From the NCBI RefSeq assembly GCF_902459485.1, contig NZ_LR699119.1, positions 1,240,001-1,304,000 on the forward strand: DNA of 64,000 bases, given 5' to 3'. Origin of the DNA: Aquicella siphonis. Lineage in GTDB: Bacteria; Pseudomonadota; Gammaproteobacteria; DSM-16500. The notes under the pieces were generated by a model, which saw only the letters and a list, made by a program, of their open reading frames with translations, searched no databases and was not told where the DNA came from. Shown here piece after piece: positions 18,832-28,726 of this stretch. A program made the translations under genes and the position numbers. Within the stretch, counting starts at the first letter, position 1. The number at the start of each line of letters is the position of its first letter.

Positions 18832-20040
18832 ATGGTCTTTCTTCCGGGATTAAACGCAGGTCGCGGTTTTTTACCCCTGCATGTTTCATGCGGCTTTCTC
18901 CCTTCCTCATCGCAATTAAATGTCGAGTTAAACCGCTTGGCAAGCCAACTGCATGTTTTATTGGCCAGGCGCACCCTGCGCGATGAAATCGAACACTTGA
19001 ATAATGTTTATGCGGACACACCTGTGACACTGGACAGAACAGACCCTGACCAGGACGCGGACGCCGCTCGGATTCTGCTGGCACTGGTACAAGGATATAT
19101 CTGGGAACAACCCGCCTCTCCTGCCAGCCGTGTTCCCGCTGTGCTTGCAAAAAACAGTTATGCCATTGCAAAAAGACGGCAACGGTTTCCCATTCTGACT
19201 TACTACGATTATATTCTAACCAACTGGCGGCTAACCGATGTCGCTCTGGGAATGCGCCCTGAAAACATTCAGCCGCTGGTATCATTCACAGGTTCTCAGG
19301 ATGAAGCCTGGTTTATCATCATTCATGTCATGATCGAATCCGCCTGCGCCATGGCGCTGGACGCGGCCCGCGAGCTCTGCGCGCTTGCAGGCACAAGAAT
19401 GACAGAATGGAAAACACCATCAGCATTAAACGAAACCGAACTGTGTTCACGTTTTCAAGCCATGACCCGCGCTCTTGATAAATCCGTTTCGTTACTAAAC
19501 AGAATGACTGAAGGCTGCAACACAAAGTATTACTGGGAAACATTGCGACACTACCTGAATGGATGGGATAAAATCGAAAACGCATCATGCGGCTTTAAAG
19601 GTGTGCGATTTGACGGCGTGATCGTGCGCAACCAGCATGTGACATATACCTATAAAGGGCCGTCAGGCGCGCAAAGCAGTATTATTCCCGCTATGGACGC
19701 GTTTCTGGGCATCACCCATGATATCGATGACATGTATCAAACCTTGCTGAACTTTCAACAATACATGCCCCTTGAACACGTGCAGGTGATCAATACATTC
19801 AGACAGTATTCCATCAGGGCTTGGGTCGAGCGGCATCAATCAACTGTCTTAACCGCCGCGTATCATGAAGTCATCCAGCATGTGGCGAGGTTCAGGCTGG
19901 CACACCTGCATCTGGTACGGAAATATATATTCAACCCCGCGGAAAGCAGCGGGAAGAAACAGGAAAATATCGCTGGCACAGGCGGCACGCTGATAAACGA
20001 CTATCTTGGCAACCGCTATCATGACACCCTGGATTCGTGA
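18832..20040 (+). CDS. Indoleamine 2,3-dioxygenase family haem protein
   Basis: A 402-residue protein of the IDO family, whose members oxidatively open the indole ring of L-tryptophan to N-formylkynurenine. Visible family features: YYDYILTNW (124-132), SFTGSQDEAWF (151-161), GFKGVRFDGV (254-263), PSGAQSSIIPAMDAFLGI (277-294), RFRLAHLHLVRKYI (353-366) where H358 aligns with the proximal haem histidine, and the C-terminal GTGGT loop (382-386). The ATG at 18832 has AGGGA seven bases upstream, overlapping the end of prmB. Bacterial IDOs are patchily distributed, and no kynurenine-pathway gene lies nearby. A tryptophan-degrading role is inferred from family only. Confidence 0.85.
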   Translation: MVFLPGLNAGRGFLPLHVSCGFLPSSSQLNVELNRLASQLHVLLARRTLRDEIEHLNNVYADTPVTLDRTDPDQDADAARILLALVQGYIWEQPASPASRVPAVLAKNSYAIAKRRQRFPILTYYDYILTNWRLTDVALGMRPENIQPLVSFTGSQDEAWFIIIHVMIESACAMALDAARELCALAGTRMTEWKTPSALNETELCSRFQAMTRALDKSVSLLNRMTEGCNTKYYWETLRHYLNGWDKIENASCGFKGVRFDGVIVRNQHVTYTYKGPSGAQSSIIPAMDAFLGITHDIDDMYQTLLNFQQYMPLEHVQVINTFRQYSIRAWVERHQSTVLTAAYHEVIQHVARFRLAHLHLVRKYIFNPAESSGKKQENIAGTGGTLINDYLGNRYHDTLDS

Positions 20041-20089
20041 TGCGCCTGACCTCTCAAGCAAGTCAACACATCTTACGCGGGCGCTGCGG

Positions 20090-20353
20090 CTAGAGTATCT
20101 TAATTTTCAATGCATGCAGCTGGTCGGGCATGATATCCGTGAATAATGCATAAATGCGTCTGTGCGCCTCGATTCGGGTCAGGTTTTTCAGACTGACTGC
20201 GTCGATGACAATCGCAAAGTGTCTTCCGCCGCCCTGATGCCCGGCGTGACCGATATGCTGATCACTCTCATCTATCACTTCCAGATGACGAGGAGAAAAA
20301 GCATGAACCAAACGCTCGTGAATAAGAGACCAGCGTTCATTGTTTTTCATCAT
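20090..20353 (-). CDS. BolA-family protein
   Basis: An 87-residue single-domain BolA protein. It shows LEVIDESDQHIGHAGHQGGG (39-58) followed by HFAIVIDA, and the helix HRRIYALF with the conserved arginine-rich turn, ending in HALKIKI. BolA proteins pair with monothiol glutaredoxins in iron-sulfur trafficking or act as morphology regulators. The start overlaps the end of yciB by 17 bases. An AGAGGA site lies nine bases before the first ATG. Which of BolA or IbaG subfamilies it belongs to is not decided; YciB-BolA linkage is common in gammaproteobacteria. Confidence 0.85.
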   Translation of the reverse strand: MMKNNERWSLIHERLVHAFSPRHLEVIDESDQHIGHAGHQGGGRHFAIVIDAVSLKNLTRIEAHRRIYALFTDIMPDQLHALKIKIL

Positions 20354-20903
20354 GTGTCTGATTCCTCTCTACCAAATAACGCGACAAGTATAATGCCTGC
20401 AGGATGCTGAACAGAAACAGAGCGCCTGTCACGCCGTAAAACTTGAAGTTGACCCAGGCATCATTGCTATAAAAATAGGCCACGTAAAGATTAACCGTGC
20501 CGAGCACAATAAAAAATGCCGCCCAGACCAGGTTTAGCCTTCTCCAGATTTCGCTGGGCACGACACCTTTTTCCTGCAACATGTTTTCCATCAGGCGCTG
20601 CATCAGCGGTTTGTGAGTAAAATAATGGGTAACCAGCAGCGCAACAGCAAACAGCCAGAACACGACGGTCGGTTTCCACTTCACAAAGATGGGGTCATGA
20701 AAATATAAAGTCATGCCGCCAAACACGACAAATACCGCGAGCGTGATTAACTGCTTTTTATCCCACGCCTTCATCCAGACACGAGAGATGAAAACCTGAA
20801 GAAACGTCGTCACAATACCGACAACGGTTGCCACATAAATCCCATAAAATTTAAATGCGAGAAAAAAAAGGAAAACCGGAAAAATTTCGTAAAATAGCTG
20901 CAT
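20337..20903 (-). CDS. yciB: Inner membrane septation protein A family
   Basis: A 188-residue membrane protein with five to six helices, matching YciB/IspZ (E. coli 179 residues), an inner membrane protein involved in envelope synthesis and division. The conserved N-terminus MQLFYEIFPVFLFFLAFK is intact, as are the central WKPTVVFW and the late NLVWAAFFIVLG helix. I use the ATG at 20903, one base after the stop of the RND pump gene and preceded by AGGA within the pump's last codons. The 3' end overlaps bolA. Confidence 0.9.
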   Translation of the reverse strand: MQLFYEIFPVFLFFLAFKFYGIYVATVVGIVTTFLQVFISRVWMKAWDKKQLITLAVFVVFGGMTLYFHDPIFVKWKPTVVFWLFAVALLVTHYFTHKPLMQRLMENMLQEKGVVPSEIWRRLNLVWAAFFIVLGTVNLYVAYFYSNDAWVNFKFYGVTGALFLFSILQALYLSRYLVERNQTHDEKQ

Positions 20904-20904
20904 G

Positions 20905-23900
20905 TCATGCTTCCTGTTCAATGGTCAACACCGCCACTTTGCGAAATGGCGCGAGAAAAGTGTAAGTGACGGGAACAACAATAAGTGAAAAAAACGTTCC
21001 AAACAGCATGCCGCCGGCAATGACCAACCCGACTTGTTGACGGCTTTCCGCGCCAGGACCCATTGCAAAAGCCAGCGGTAACGCGCCAAGCACCATCGCG
21101 GCGGTCGTCATCAAGATGGGCCTGAGACGCAGCATGGATGCTTCTACCACCGCCTCATGGATAGACTTGCCTGAAGCGCGCAGACGATTGGCGAAATCCG
21201 TAATAAGAATACCATGTTTCGCGATCAGTCCAACCAACGTGATCAATCCGATATTGCTGTAAATATTTAACGTGCCTCCAAACACTTTCAATGTCAGCAT
21301 GGCTCCGACCACCGCGAACGGAACTGTAAACAGAATAACCAGCGGATCGATGAAGCTTTCAAACTGCGCAACCAGCACCAGATAAATGAATATCAACGCG
21401 AGTAAAAACGTCATCGCCGTCTTCCCGCTGGATTCGAGAAAACTCTTGGCTTCCCCGGTAAAACTGAACTTCATGTCATCTGGCAGGTTGTCCTTGGCGA
21501 TGGTTTGCAGCACCTTGATCGCCTCTGACACCTTATGGGCAGGAGCCAATGTCAAATAAATCATGTCCGAGCGGAGACGTTCATAATGTTTATACACTTC
21601 CGACGTACTGGCTTCGCTGACAGTCAGCATACTGGACAGTGGAACCATTTTGCTGTCGTCGTTGCGCACATACAGTTGATGAAAAATATTGGGATCCGCC
21701 AGTGAAGACTTGTTCATTTGCAGCCATACATTCGATTCATCCATTTTGCCAATGATTCTTCCGGCAATAAGTGTAGATAGCGTACTGGTGATAGAGGGAA
21801 TGGGAACACGCAAGTCTGCAGCCTTGTCTCTGTCGATATTGACCTGGAACTGCTCACTATCCCACTTTAATGAATTGTCAACATGCGCAAACTGGGGCTT
21901 TTCCTTGAGAGCATCCACCATTTGTTTTGTGGTCTGTTGCAGCTTGCGGTAATCACTGGTTGTCATCAGGACCAGCCCCAGATTATCCCCGTCGTCGCCG
22001 CCCGCGACCTCAGTCAACGGAGGCGGAGGCGTGAAGATGTTGACTCTCACACCGGAGATCTGGCTTGATTCCGATGTCAAGGCCGACACAATCTCATCCG
22101 TGCTGCGTGCACGCTGGTTACGCGGCTTAAGTGTCAAAATCTGGAATGAATGTGACGGTGAGCGCATGCCGCTCATGCTTAAATAGGATTCAATTTCCGG
22201 AACCTGCTGATAAAGAGCCTCCATCTGCTTCACGTATTTATCCGTATATTGAAAACTGGCGCTGCGCGGCGCCGCGATGGAAACATAAATATTATTCATG
22301 TCTTCGGCTGGAGCAAGTTCTGAAGAAAGAAATTTGTAAGTACCCAAACCCATTGCAGCGGCGAGTATCAGACAGGCGGCCACCCATTTGCGTCTGCTTA
22401 AGAGCACGCCAAGAATATTTTGATAGCCGGACTGAATCCGGGAAAGCTGACGAGTCTGCCATCGCCCATATCTATTATCATAATTGACTTTGTTCAAAAT
22501 CCGGGCGCACATCATCGGTGATAAAGTCAGGGCCACGACACCGGATACAATGACCGCGCCTGCGAGAGTAAACGTAAATTCCCGGAACAAGACACCCAGC
22601 AAACCAGGTGTGAATGCGATGGGAGTATACACAGCCGCGAGCGTGAGTGTCATCGCAATAATGGGAAAGATAATTTCCTGGCTGCCCTTTAATGCCGCCT
22701 GAAAAGCAGACATTCCCTCTTCCATATGCCTGCTGATATTTTCCAACATGACGATCGCGTCATCCACCACCAGGCCGATGGCCAGCACAAATGCCATCAA
22801 GGTAATGGTATTGATGGAAAATCCCAAAAAATACAACAGTGCGAACGTGCTGATCATGCAGACGGGAATCGTGATGATAGGGATCAGCGTTGCGCGAAAG
22901 CTGCATAGAAATGCGAGAATCACCAGCCAGACAAACAATACCGCCTCAATAAATGACTCATAAACGCTATGTATGGAGGCCCGAATGTAATCCGCCTGGT
23001 TATAAATGATACTTGCCTGCATTCCGTCAGGAAGTGTGCGTTTCAATTCGGCGAAGGATTTTTGTACCTGATCTTCCACATCCAGCGGGTTTGCCGTGGA
23101 TTGGGGCACAATGCCCAGCGCGATTCCAGGTTTCCCATTGATGCGGAAGGCCGAATCGGTATCTTCCACATCCAGCCTGGCTTCGCCTATGTCTTTCAGG
23201 CGCACCATCTGGTTTTGTGTGTTGCGGATGATTAAATCATTAAACTGTTCTGCCGATTTGAGTGTCGTATCGGTGACAACGCTATAATAGCGGTCATTCG
23301 CAAGAATCTGGCCGCTGGGTATGGATATATTCTGGTCACGCAGCAATTGCGCCACCTCATCGACCGTGACATTCGCCGCAGCCAGTTTGGCCGGATCCAG
23401 CCAGATTCTCATTGCGGATATCCGTTTTCCATAAACCCAAACGCTGCCCACGCCATCAATGGTTTCAAATGAGGGAACCACAAATTTATCGATGTAATCG
23501 CTTAATTCACGCTCGCTTCTATGCGAATCATTAAATGAAATATACATGATCGCATCGGTATTGGGATCCGCCTTGGTGACGATAGGATTTAGCGAATCCT
23601 TGGGCAAAGATCCTCTGACACGCTCCAAGCTGCTGCGCACATCTTCGACCGCCGCATCCATGTTACGACCCAGTTTGAATGTAATAGATATCTGGCTTTC
23701 GCCCTGGCGGCTGGTCGATGTCAGCATTTCAATACCGTTAATTCCGGACAAAGTGTCTTCAATGACCTTGGTCACATCACGCTCGACCAGCCGCGCGTTC
23801 GCACCCGGATAAGAAGTTGAAATGGCAATTTGAGGCGGATTCACATTAGGGATCCAGCGTACCGGCAGATTCATGAATCCAATGAGCCCGATAATTGTCA

Positions 23901-23961
23901 TGACCAGGCTGATGACAATGGTAAAAGCAGGTCGCTTGATACAAAATGCAGGTAAATTCAC
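20905..23961 (-). CDS. RND-family efflux transporter permease
   Basis: A 1018-residue inner membrane RND pump of the hydrophobe/amphiphile exporter type. Twelve helices are arranged as one N-terminal helix, a large periplasmic loop (~40-335), six helices, a second loop (~555-855) and five helices. The TM4 motif GLVVDDAIVMLEN (about 398-410) carries the paired aspartates of proton relay. It follows the adaptor gene by 16 bases. No outer membrane factor gene is in the operon, so the pump presumably uses a TolC-like channel encoded elsewhere. Substrate range cannot be told from sequence. Confidence 0.9.
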   Translation of the reverse strand: MNLPAFCIKRPAFTIVISLVMTIIGLIGFMNLPVRWIPNVNPPQIAISTSYPGANARLVERDVTKVIEDTLSGINGIEMLTSTSRQGESQISITFKLGRNMDAAVEDVRSSLERVRGSLPKDSLNPIVTKADPNTDAIMYISFNDSHRSERELSDYIDKFVVPSFETIDGVGSVWVYGKRISAMRIWLDPAKLAAANVTVDEVAQLLRDQNISIPSGQILANDRYYSVVTDTTLKSAEQFNDLIIRNTQNQMVRLKDIGEARLDVEDTDSAFRINGKPGIALGIVPQSTANPLDVEDQVQKSFAELKRTLPDGMQASIIYNQADYIRASIHSVYESFIEAVLFVWLVILAFLCSFRATLIPIITIPVCMISTFALLYFLGFSINTITLMAFVLAIGLVVDDAIVMLENISRHMEEGMSAFQAALKGSQEIIFPIIAMTLTLAAVYTPIAFTPGLLGVLFREFTFTLAGAVIVSGVVALTLSPMMCARILNKVNYDNRYGRWQTRQLSRIQSGYQNILGVLLSRRKWVAACLILAAAMGLGTYKFLSSELAPAEDMNNIYVSIAAPRSASFQYTDKYVKQMEALYQQVPEIESYLSMSGMRSPSHSFQILTLKPRNQRARSTDEIVSALTSESSQISGVRVNIFTPPPPLTEVAGGDDGDNLGLVLMTTSDYRKLQQTTKQMVDALKEKPQFAHVDNSLKWDSEQFQVNIDRDKAADLRVPIPSITSTLSTLIAGRIIGKMDESNVWLQMNKSSLADPNIFHQLYVRNDDSKMVPLSSMLTVSEASTSEVYKHYERLRSDMIYLTLAPAHKVSEAIKVLQTIAKDNLPDDMKFSFTGEAKSFLESSGKTAMTFLLALIFIYLVLVAQFESFIDPLVILFTVPFAVVGAMLTLKVFGGTLNIYSNIGLITLVGLIAKHGILITDFANRLRASGKSIHEAVVEASMLRLRPILMTTAAMVLGALPLAFAMGPGAESRQQVGLVIAGGMLFGTFFSLIVVPVTYTFLAPFRKVAVLTIEQEA

Positions 23962-23977
23962 GCAGAAACCTCAATCA

Positions 23978-25009
23978 TCAGGATTTAATTTGAACCGGCA
24001 TGCCGTTTTTAATCTTGAGCTGTCCGTCGGTAATCACGACATCGCCAGGTGACAAGCCTTGCAGCACTTGCACGCTGTCGCTGATACGCTTGCCTATTAG
24101 CACCGTGGCAGCATAGGCTTTTCCATTCACAACCTTGTATACCTGCTCACCATCAAGAATCGGCACCAGACTGCGCGCAGGTATCATTAAGACTTTTTCT
24201 TCCGTGCCCAGCGAATGAGTGACATTGACAAACATTCCCGGAGCCAATTCATTTGTGTTATTAGGAACGTCAGCATAGAGAAAAACAGAGCGGTTTTCGG
24301 TATTGATTGTAGGTGAAATGAATGATACCTTGCCAAAGAACTCTTTGCCGGGGTAAGTCGATGTCGTGATTTTGACTTCCTGACCAGATTTGAGTGAGGG
24401 CAGATACTTTTCAGGCACGCTGTATTCTATACGCAAGTGCCGGGTGTCCGTCAGCGTAACAATACTTTGTCCTGTCGTGACGTAATCACCCAAATTCACC
24501 TTGGACTTGCCCACCACTCCGTCAAACGGCGCATTAAGCCTCATTTTGCTGACCATAACAGCATTCTCCTGTGCGTTGGCCGTTTTTTCCTTGAGATCGG
24601 CGTCCGCCTGGTCTATCGCCGCACGAGTCACTGCTCCCTGCTTGACCAGCAAGGTCTTGCGGTTGAAATCATTCTGACTGAATGCGAGCTGCGCCTTGGT
24701 GGATTCATATTTGGCTTTATACACGGAATCATCAAGCTGTATCAGCGGCGTATCCTTGCTGACAAAGGCCCCATCCTGGAAATAGATGTTGCGCACATGA
24801 CCCGCGAGTTCAGGTGTGATTTCAACACTGCGCGCAACCAGCGTGCCGATGGCATGGGCTTCCAGCGGCAGCGTCGAGGTTTTGACCACCGCGGTCTGCA
24901 CCCACACTTGTCCAGGCGCCGCCTCTTCAGACGGTGAGCGATATTTGAAAAAAACCCAGATACCGGCAGAAAGAATAATAAATAATGTGATGACAAGTTT
25001 CTTTTTCAT
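23978..25009 (-). CDS. RND efflux periplasmic adaptor (membrane fusion protein)
   Basis: A 343-residue HlyD/AcrA-type adaptor with an N-terminal membrane anchor (about residues 4-19). It then has a biotinyl-lipoyl-like domain (VRNIYFQDGAFVSKDTPL), a helical hairpin near 100-150, the lipoyl second half (LNAPFDGVVGKSKVNLGDYV) and beta-barrel plus membrane-proximal domains. The ATG at 25009 follows AAGGCACTC; the open frame begins at an upstream TTG that overlaps the hslO stop. It bridges the RND pump to an outer membrane channel. Confidence 0.88.
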   Translation of the reverse strand: MKKKLVITLFIILSAGIWVFFKYRSPSEEAAPGQVWVQTAVVKTSTLPLEAHAIGTLVARSVEITPELAGHVRNIYFQDGAFVSKDTPLIQLDDSVYKAKYESTKAQLAFSQNDFNRKTLLVKQGAVTRAAIDQADADLKEKTANAQENAVMVSKMRLNAPFDGVVGKSKVNLGDYVTTGQSIVTLTDTRHLRIEYSVPEKYLPSLKSGQEVKITTSTYPGKEFFGKVSFISPTINTENRSVFLYADVPNNTNELAPGMFVNVTHSLGTEEKVLMIPARSLVPILDGEQVYKVVNGKAYAATVLIGKRISDSVQVLQGLSPGDVVITDGQLKIKNGMPVQIKS

Positions 25010-25017
25010 GAGTGCCT

Positions 25018-25914
25018 TCAATGAATTTGCGTTTGTGAAGAAGGTTTGCCTCTGTCTTCAAAAATCCTGATCACATCAACACGATCAAAAACATATTCCT
25101 TGTTACAAAAATCGCAAGTGACCACAATAGAATTATTATTTTTCAATTCCGCTTCCGCCTCTTCCCTGCCCAGAATCAAAATGGCATCTTCACCGCGCTT
25201 GCGTGAACAGGTACAGTTAAATGATACCTGATCAGAGGGAAATATCCTGATTTCTTCTTCAGGATACAGCTTGTTCAATAAAGCCTGATGATCAGACATC
25301 AGTATATCTTCCGGCCGCAGTGAGGCGGTCAATTGGCTGATACGCGCCCAGTGAGGTGAAATGATTTCATCTTCTACACCCTTCACATCCTTCTGAACGC
25401 CGGGGATCACTTGCAACAAAAATCCCGCCGCTTTCGTGTCATCAACCGCCAGCCATATTTTTGTAGCCAATTGCTCGGAATCCTGAAAATAGCCTTCTAT
25501 CGATTCCGCCAGGGAGTTCCCCCGCCAGGCAACAATACCCTGATAGCGCTTGCCAGGGCCGGAATCCAGAGTAATCAGTAATACACCCTGTTTAAAGGAT
25601 TCCATCAAATCTTCATATGTTAACTGACCTTCCCATTTTGCCAGACCGCGTATATGAAATTGATTATCACACTGCGCCAACAGAAGCTTAAGCTTTCCCT
25701 TGCCTCTGAACTGGACAGTCAGCCGGCCTTTAAACTTGATAATGGCGCTTAGCAAACCTGCCACACACAAGGATTCACCTAGTAAGTGACGAATAGGCGG
25801 CGGATAATCATGTTGGTTGATTATATCCTGAAAACTGGTTTGCAAGCGGATATATTCGCCACGTACCGGCGCCTTTTCAAAAATAAACCGCTGAAGTGAA
25901 TCCTGATTAGTCAT
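25018..25914 (-). CDS. hslO: Redox-regulated chaperone Hsp33
   Basis: A 298-residue Hsp33, activated by oxidative unfolding of its zinc domain and able to hold unfolded proteins. The zinc site is formed by C234 and C236 (CTCSRKR) and C267 and C270 (CDFC). The ATG at 25914 is chosen: it gives the usual family length (about 292) and has AGG eight bases upstream. A frame 17 codons longer is open but lacks similarity. It heads a run with the RND adaptor and pump, yciB and bolA. Confidence 0.92.
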   Translation of the reverse strand: MTNQDSLQRFIFEKAPVRGEYIRLQTSFQDIINQHDYPPPIRHLLGESLCVAGLLSAIIKFKGRLTVQFRGKGKLKLLLAQCDNQFHIRGLAKWEGQLTYEDLMESFKQGVLLITLDSGPGKRYQGIVAWRGNSLAESIEGYFQDSEQLATKIWLAVDDTKAAGFLLQVIPGVQKDVKGVEDEIISPHWARISQLTASLRPEDILMSDHQALLNKLYPEEEIRIFPSDQVSFNCTCSRKRGEDAILILGREEAEAELKNNNSIVVTCDFCNKEYVFDRVDVIRIFEDRGKPSSQTQIH

Positions 25915-26109
25915 GTATGTGCCTATATGCTCATGATTATATAACAATAACGCGATTATGCGCAATATTTGATCTTTTCAATGCCACTGCCAAACCTCCT
26001 ATTTAACCTATACATCCGCCATGCGCAAGCAGTGCAAGGCGATACATGACCCGGCTGCTCACTTGTTGTAAAATGACTGGACTCAACCCAGACAGGCTCA
26101 GTCAAGCCT

Positions 26110-26658
26110 ATGCCAAAGAAAGGAAAAATCAGCGAAAAGGATTTAAACGCATTTCGGGAAGCCGTAAAAGGAACCCAACCCTTAAAATCTGACAAGGTAC
26201 GCCTGGCTCCCTCCGCCAGCAAAAAGCGACAAATCAAACGCCGGCTTGATTATTACGATGCAGACTCTATTCAATTGAGCGAGACACTCGCGCTGGATCC
26301 GGTACAGGGGGAAGAATTCATTGCTTACAAACAGACCGGTGTTTCGAATAAAATCCTTCGCAAATTACGCAAAGGCCAATATAATGTCGACGCCATTCTG
26401 GATTTGCATGGCATGTCTATTGAGGAAGCCATAGAGGCCGTCGAAGGCTTTTTGAAGCAGTGTTTGCATGAAGGGATACGTGTTGTGCTTATCATTCATG
26501 GTAAAGGACGCCATGGCGAAATGCCGGTATTAAAAAACAAACTCAATCACTGGCTTAGAGAAATCAATATTGTTTTGGCTTTTTGCTCCGCCGCCCCCTC
26601 ACACGGCAGCCGCGGAGCCATCTATGTTCTTTTGAAACGCAGCACAGAGGAGACCTGA
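26110..26658 (+). CDS. Smr-domain protein (SmrA/SmrB-like)
   Basis: A 182-residue protein with a basic N-terminal region (1-90) and a C-terminal Smr domain (about 95-176). Key motifs are LDLHG (97-101), IIHGKGRHG (128-136) and the ending [12 protein letters not shown]. Small Smr proteins are nucleases; SmrB cleaves mRNA at collided ribosomes. The DLH and HGKG motifs expected for nuclease activity are intact. SmrA and SmrB cannot be separated here by eye. udk begins one base after its stop. Confidence 0.85.
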   Translation: MPKKGKISEKDLNAFREAVKGTQPLKSDKVRLAPSASKKRQIKRRLDYYDADSIQLSETLALDPVQGEEFIAYKQTGVSNKILRKLRKGQYNVDAILDLHGMSIEEAIEAVEGFLKQCLHEGIRVVLIIHGKGRHGEMPVLKNKLNHWLREINIVLAFCSAAPSHGSRGAIYVLLKRSTEET

Positions 26659-26659
26659 T

Positions 26660-27310
26660 TTGAATAAAAAGAATATCATCATAATTGGGATTTCAGGGGC
26701 GTCGGCGTCTGGTAAAAGCCTCCTGGCCAATACCATTGTAAACGAACTGGGATCGGATCAGGTAGTCATCATCTCGGAAGATTCCTATTACAAAGACCAT
26801 AGCGATATCCCTTTCGAAGAGCGGGCAAAGATCAATTACGACCATCCGGATGCCTTTGACCATGAATTATTGTATACGCACCTGATGCAGCTTCAGAATG
26901 GCCAAAGCATAGAAATCCCCATTTACAACCATTCACAGCATATACGCGACAAGGAAACGCGTCCGGTTGGACAGCATGCCATTATCGTCCTGGAAGGCAT
27001 CTTGTTGTTTGTCGAACAGAAATTACGCGAAATAATGGATATCCGCATCTATATGGAAACTTCCCTGGATATCTGTCTGATCCGCCGTCTGAAACGGGAT
27101 ATCAAGGAGCGCGGCAGATCCCTGGATTCCGTATTAAAACAATACGAAGAAACCGTTCGCCCCATGTATCTTCAATTTATCGATCCTTCCAAGCGATACG
27201 CCGATCTGATTGTTCCACGCGGCGGCGGTAACCGCATTGCCATAGACATGATAAAAGCCAAGATGCGGGAATTATTGGGGGATTTACAAAAAATGAAGGA
27301 AAGCCGGTAG
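26660..27310 (+). CDS. udk: Uridine kinase
   Basis: A 216-residue uridine/cytidine kinase of pyrimidine salvage. P-loop GASASGKS lies at 13-20; the segments SEDSYYKDH and [10 protein letters not shown], and the lid region [12 protein letters not shown], match the family. Translation starts at TTG (26660): a GGAG site lies seven bases upstream within the end of the smr gene, and there is no ATG before the P-loop. Length matches E. coli Udk (213). Confidence 0.93.
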   Translation: MNKKNIIIIGISGASASGKSLLANTIVNELGSDQVVIISEDSYYKDHSDIPFEERAKINYDHPDAFDHELLYTHLMQLQNGQSIEIPIYNHSQHIRDKETRPVGQHAIIVLEGILLFVEQKLREIMDIRIYMETSLDICLIRRLKRDIKERGRSLDSVLKQYEETVRPMYLQFIDPSKRYADLIVPRGGGNRIAIDMIKAKMRELLGDLQKMKESR

Positions 27311-27335
27311 TCTGTTTTTGCTCCCGCCCAACCCC

Positions 27336-27366
27336 ATTCTGCACAGTCAGAACGACTGCGCAGAAT
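27336..27366. terminator. Stem-loop between convergent udk and fadL-like genes
   Basis: A 13-bp stem (ATTCTGCACAGTC against GACTGCGCAGAAT, one wobble pair) with a 5-base loop sits between two genes that point at each other. No T tract follows on the plus strand; on the minus strand the run GCAAAAACAG is further away. It may act as a shared terminator or an mRNA end-protecting hairpin. Confidence 0.5.
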
Positions 27367-27380
27367 AGGCTCATAGGCTG

Positions 27381-28712
27381 TTACAGGTTCCAGACCAATT
27401 GTCCGCCCAGCAAGTTAATAGAGGTATTTGAATGACCGGAAGCGACTGCGCCGGTAACAGGATTCACATCATTGATATGCGCAGATTTCACAAACACATG
27501 CCCGTATATCAGATCAATCGCGATTTTCTTGCTGGCTTGATAGCGTGATCCGATCTGAAAACCGTATTTGACTCCATCAGGAAAGTTCACATATCGATAA
27601 GAATCACTGGTAGGTGTGGGCTCATATTTGAATGATCCGCGCAGCATGAAATTCTCTGTCAGTTTATAATGCGTACCTATACTGAGATCGAAAGTATTGT
27701 GCATTTTTTGTGGTTGCGTCACATCTGGCAAAATGCCGGATGGATTATCCGGCGTAGGCGGCTGGATATAGTTCTTCGCATGGTAATTCTGAATGGAACT
27801 CCATTGGTCATATGCAACTGTTCCCATCAACGCCCAGCATGGCGTGAAATCATGATAAATGCTAAGCGACGTCGTGGCTGGGAGCGGCAGCGGGAGCTGG
27901 AACAAGTTGGTTTCATTAAAACCGCCCTGGTCCAGGCCAAAAGCACTATATCCATTCAGATGCATCACGAGTTTGGACCGATAATTGAGACCTATGCGCG
28001 TCGTATCACTGTACTTGAACAGTAATCCAATATGACCCCCGTAGTTCCAGTCATTCGCGCTAAAGCGTGAAATCGAGTCCCCCAGCGTAGGAACCACGGC
28101 AGGATTGATACTTTCTGTTCTCACATGTGTTTTACTCTGCACGGAAAAATAATGAATATCCGGTCCGATTCCCAAAGACCATTGGGAATTCAGCTTCCAG
28201 GCGATGCTTGGGGCGATATCCAGTGTTTTGGTGTAGACCCGGGTCAGGTTATAACGCAGCATGGAACTTTCGCCGTAATCTTCCGTGAAGCCCCAAGCCG
28301 GCACCACGCTTAACCCCAGCGCGACCGTATCGCTCATGGGCGCTGACAGATGGAAAGCCGGCAAGGCGGAATTGGGGTGGGAACTCGCTGTTCCGCTCGC
28401 GGAATAGTTGCTCGCGAACATATCAAAAGGCGCCCCTAGCTGATTCAGGGTTGAAGGGGCATTCACCGTACCATGGAAAGTGGTCGGCGCGTACACATCG
28501 ATCGCCGACATGACAATCTGCAGGGGAAGGTAAACCAGGCCAGCCGAGTTGTACCAGTTTGTGCCCGCGTCTTCCACTACCGCAGCTTCGCCAGCATCAG
28601 CCAGTACCGAAGCACTCTGGAATTCCATTTTATAACCTGAGGCGAAAGCCTGGGAGGCAAATACAGCCAGTAACCCCAGGGCGCTTAACCGTGCAATTCG
28701 AAACGTGTTCAT
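27381..28712 (-). CDS. FadL/TodX-family outer membrane porin
   Basis: A complete 443-residue FadL-family beta-barrel. A signal peptide covers residues 1-24 (cleavage after QAFA); the mature N-terminus SGYKMEFQSASVLADAGE and the NWYNSAGLVYL segment form the hatch domain typical of the family. The C-terminus ends in LVWNL, a usual barrel-closing strand. It begins 14 bases after a GGDEF-EAL gene in the same direction and may be co-transcribed with it. It differs clearly from the porin at the left window edge, so the genome has at least two such proteins. The substrate is unknown; long-chain fatty acids are likely. Confidence 0.88.
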   Translation of the reverse strand: MNTFRIARLSALGLLAVFASQAFASGYKMEFQSASVLADAGEAAVVEDAGTNWYNSAGLVYLPLQIVMSAIDVYAPTTFHGTVNAPSTLNQLGAPFDMFASNYSASGTASSHPNSALPAFHLSAPMSDTVALGLSVVPAWGFTEDYGESSMLRYNLTRVYTKTLDIAPSIAWKLNSQWSLGIGPDIHYFSVQSKTHVRTESINPAVVPTLGDSISRFSANDWNYGGHIGLLFKYSDTTRIGLNYRSKLVMHLNGYSAFGLDQGGFNETNLFQLPLPLPATTSLSIYHDFTPCWALMGTVAYDQWSSIQNYHAKNYIQPPTPDNPSGILPDVTQPQKMHNTFDLSIGTHYKLTENFMLRGSFKYEPTPTSDSYRYVNFPDGVKYGFQIGSRYQASKKIAIDLIYGHVFVKSAHINDVNPVTGAVASGHSNTSINLLGGQLVWNL

Positions 28713-28726
28713 ATAACCTTCCTTGG

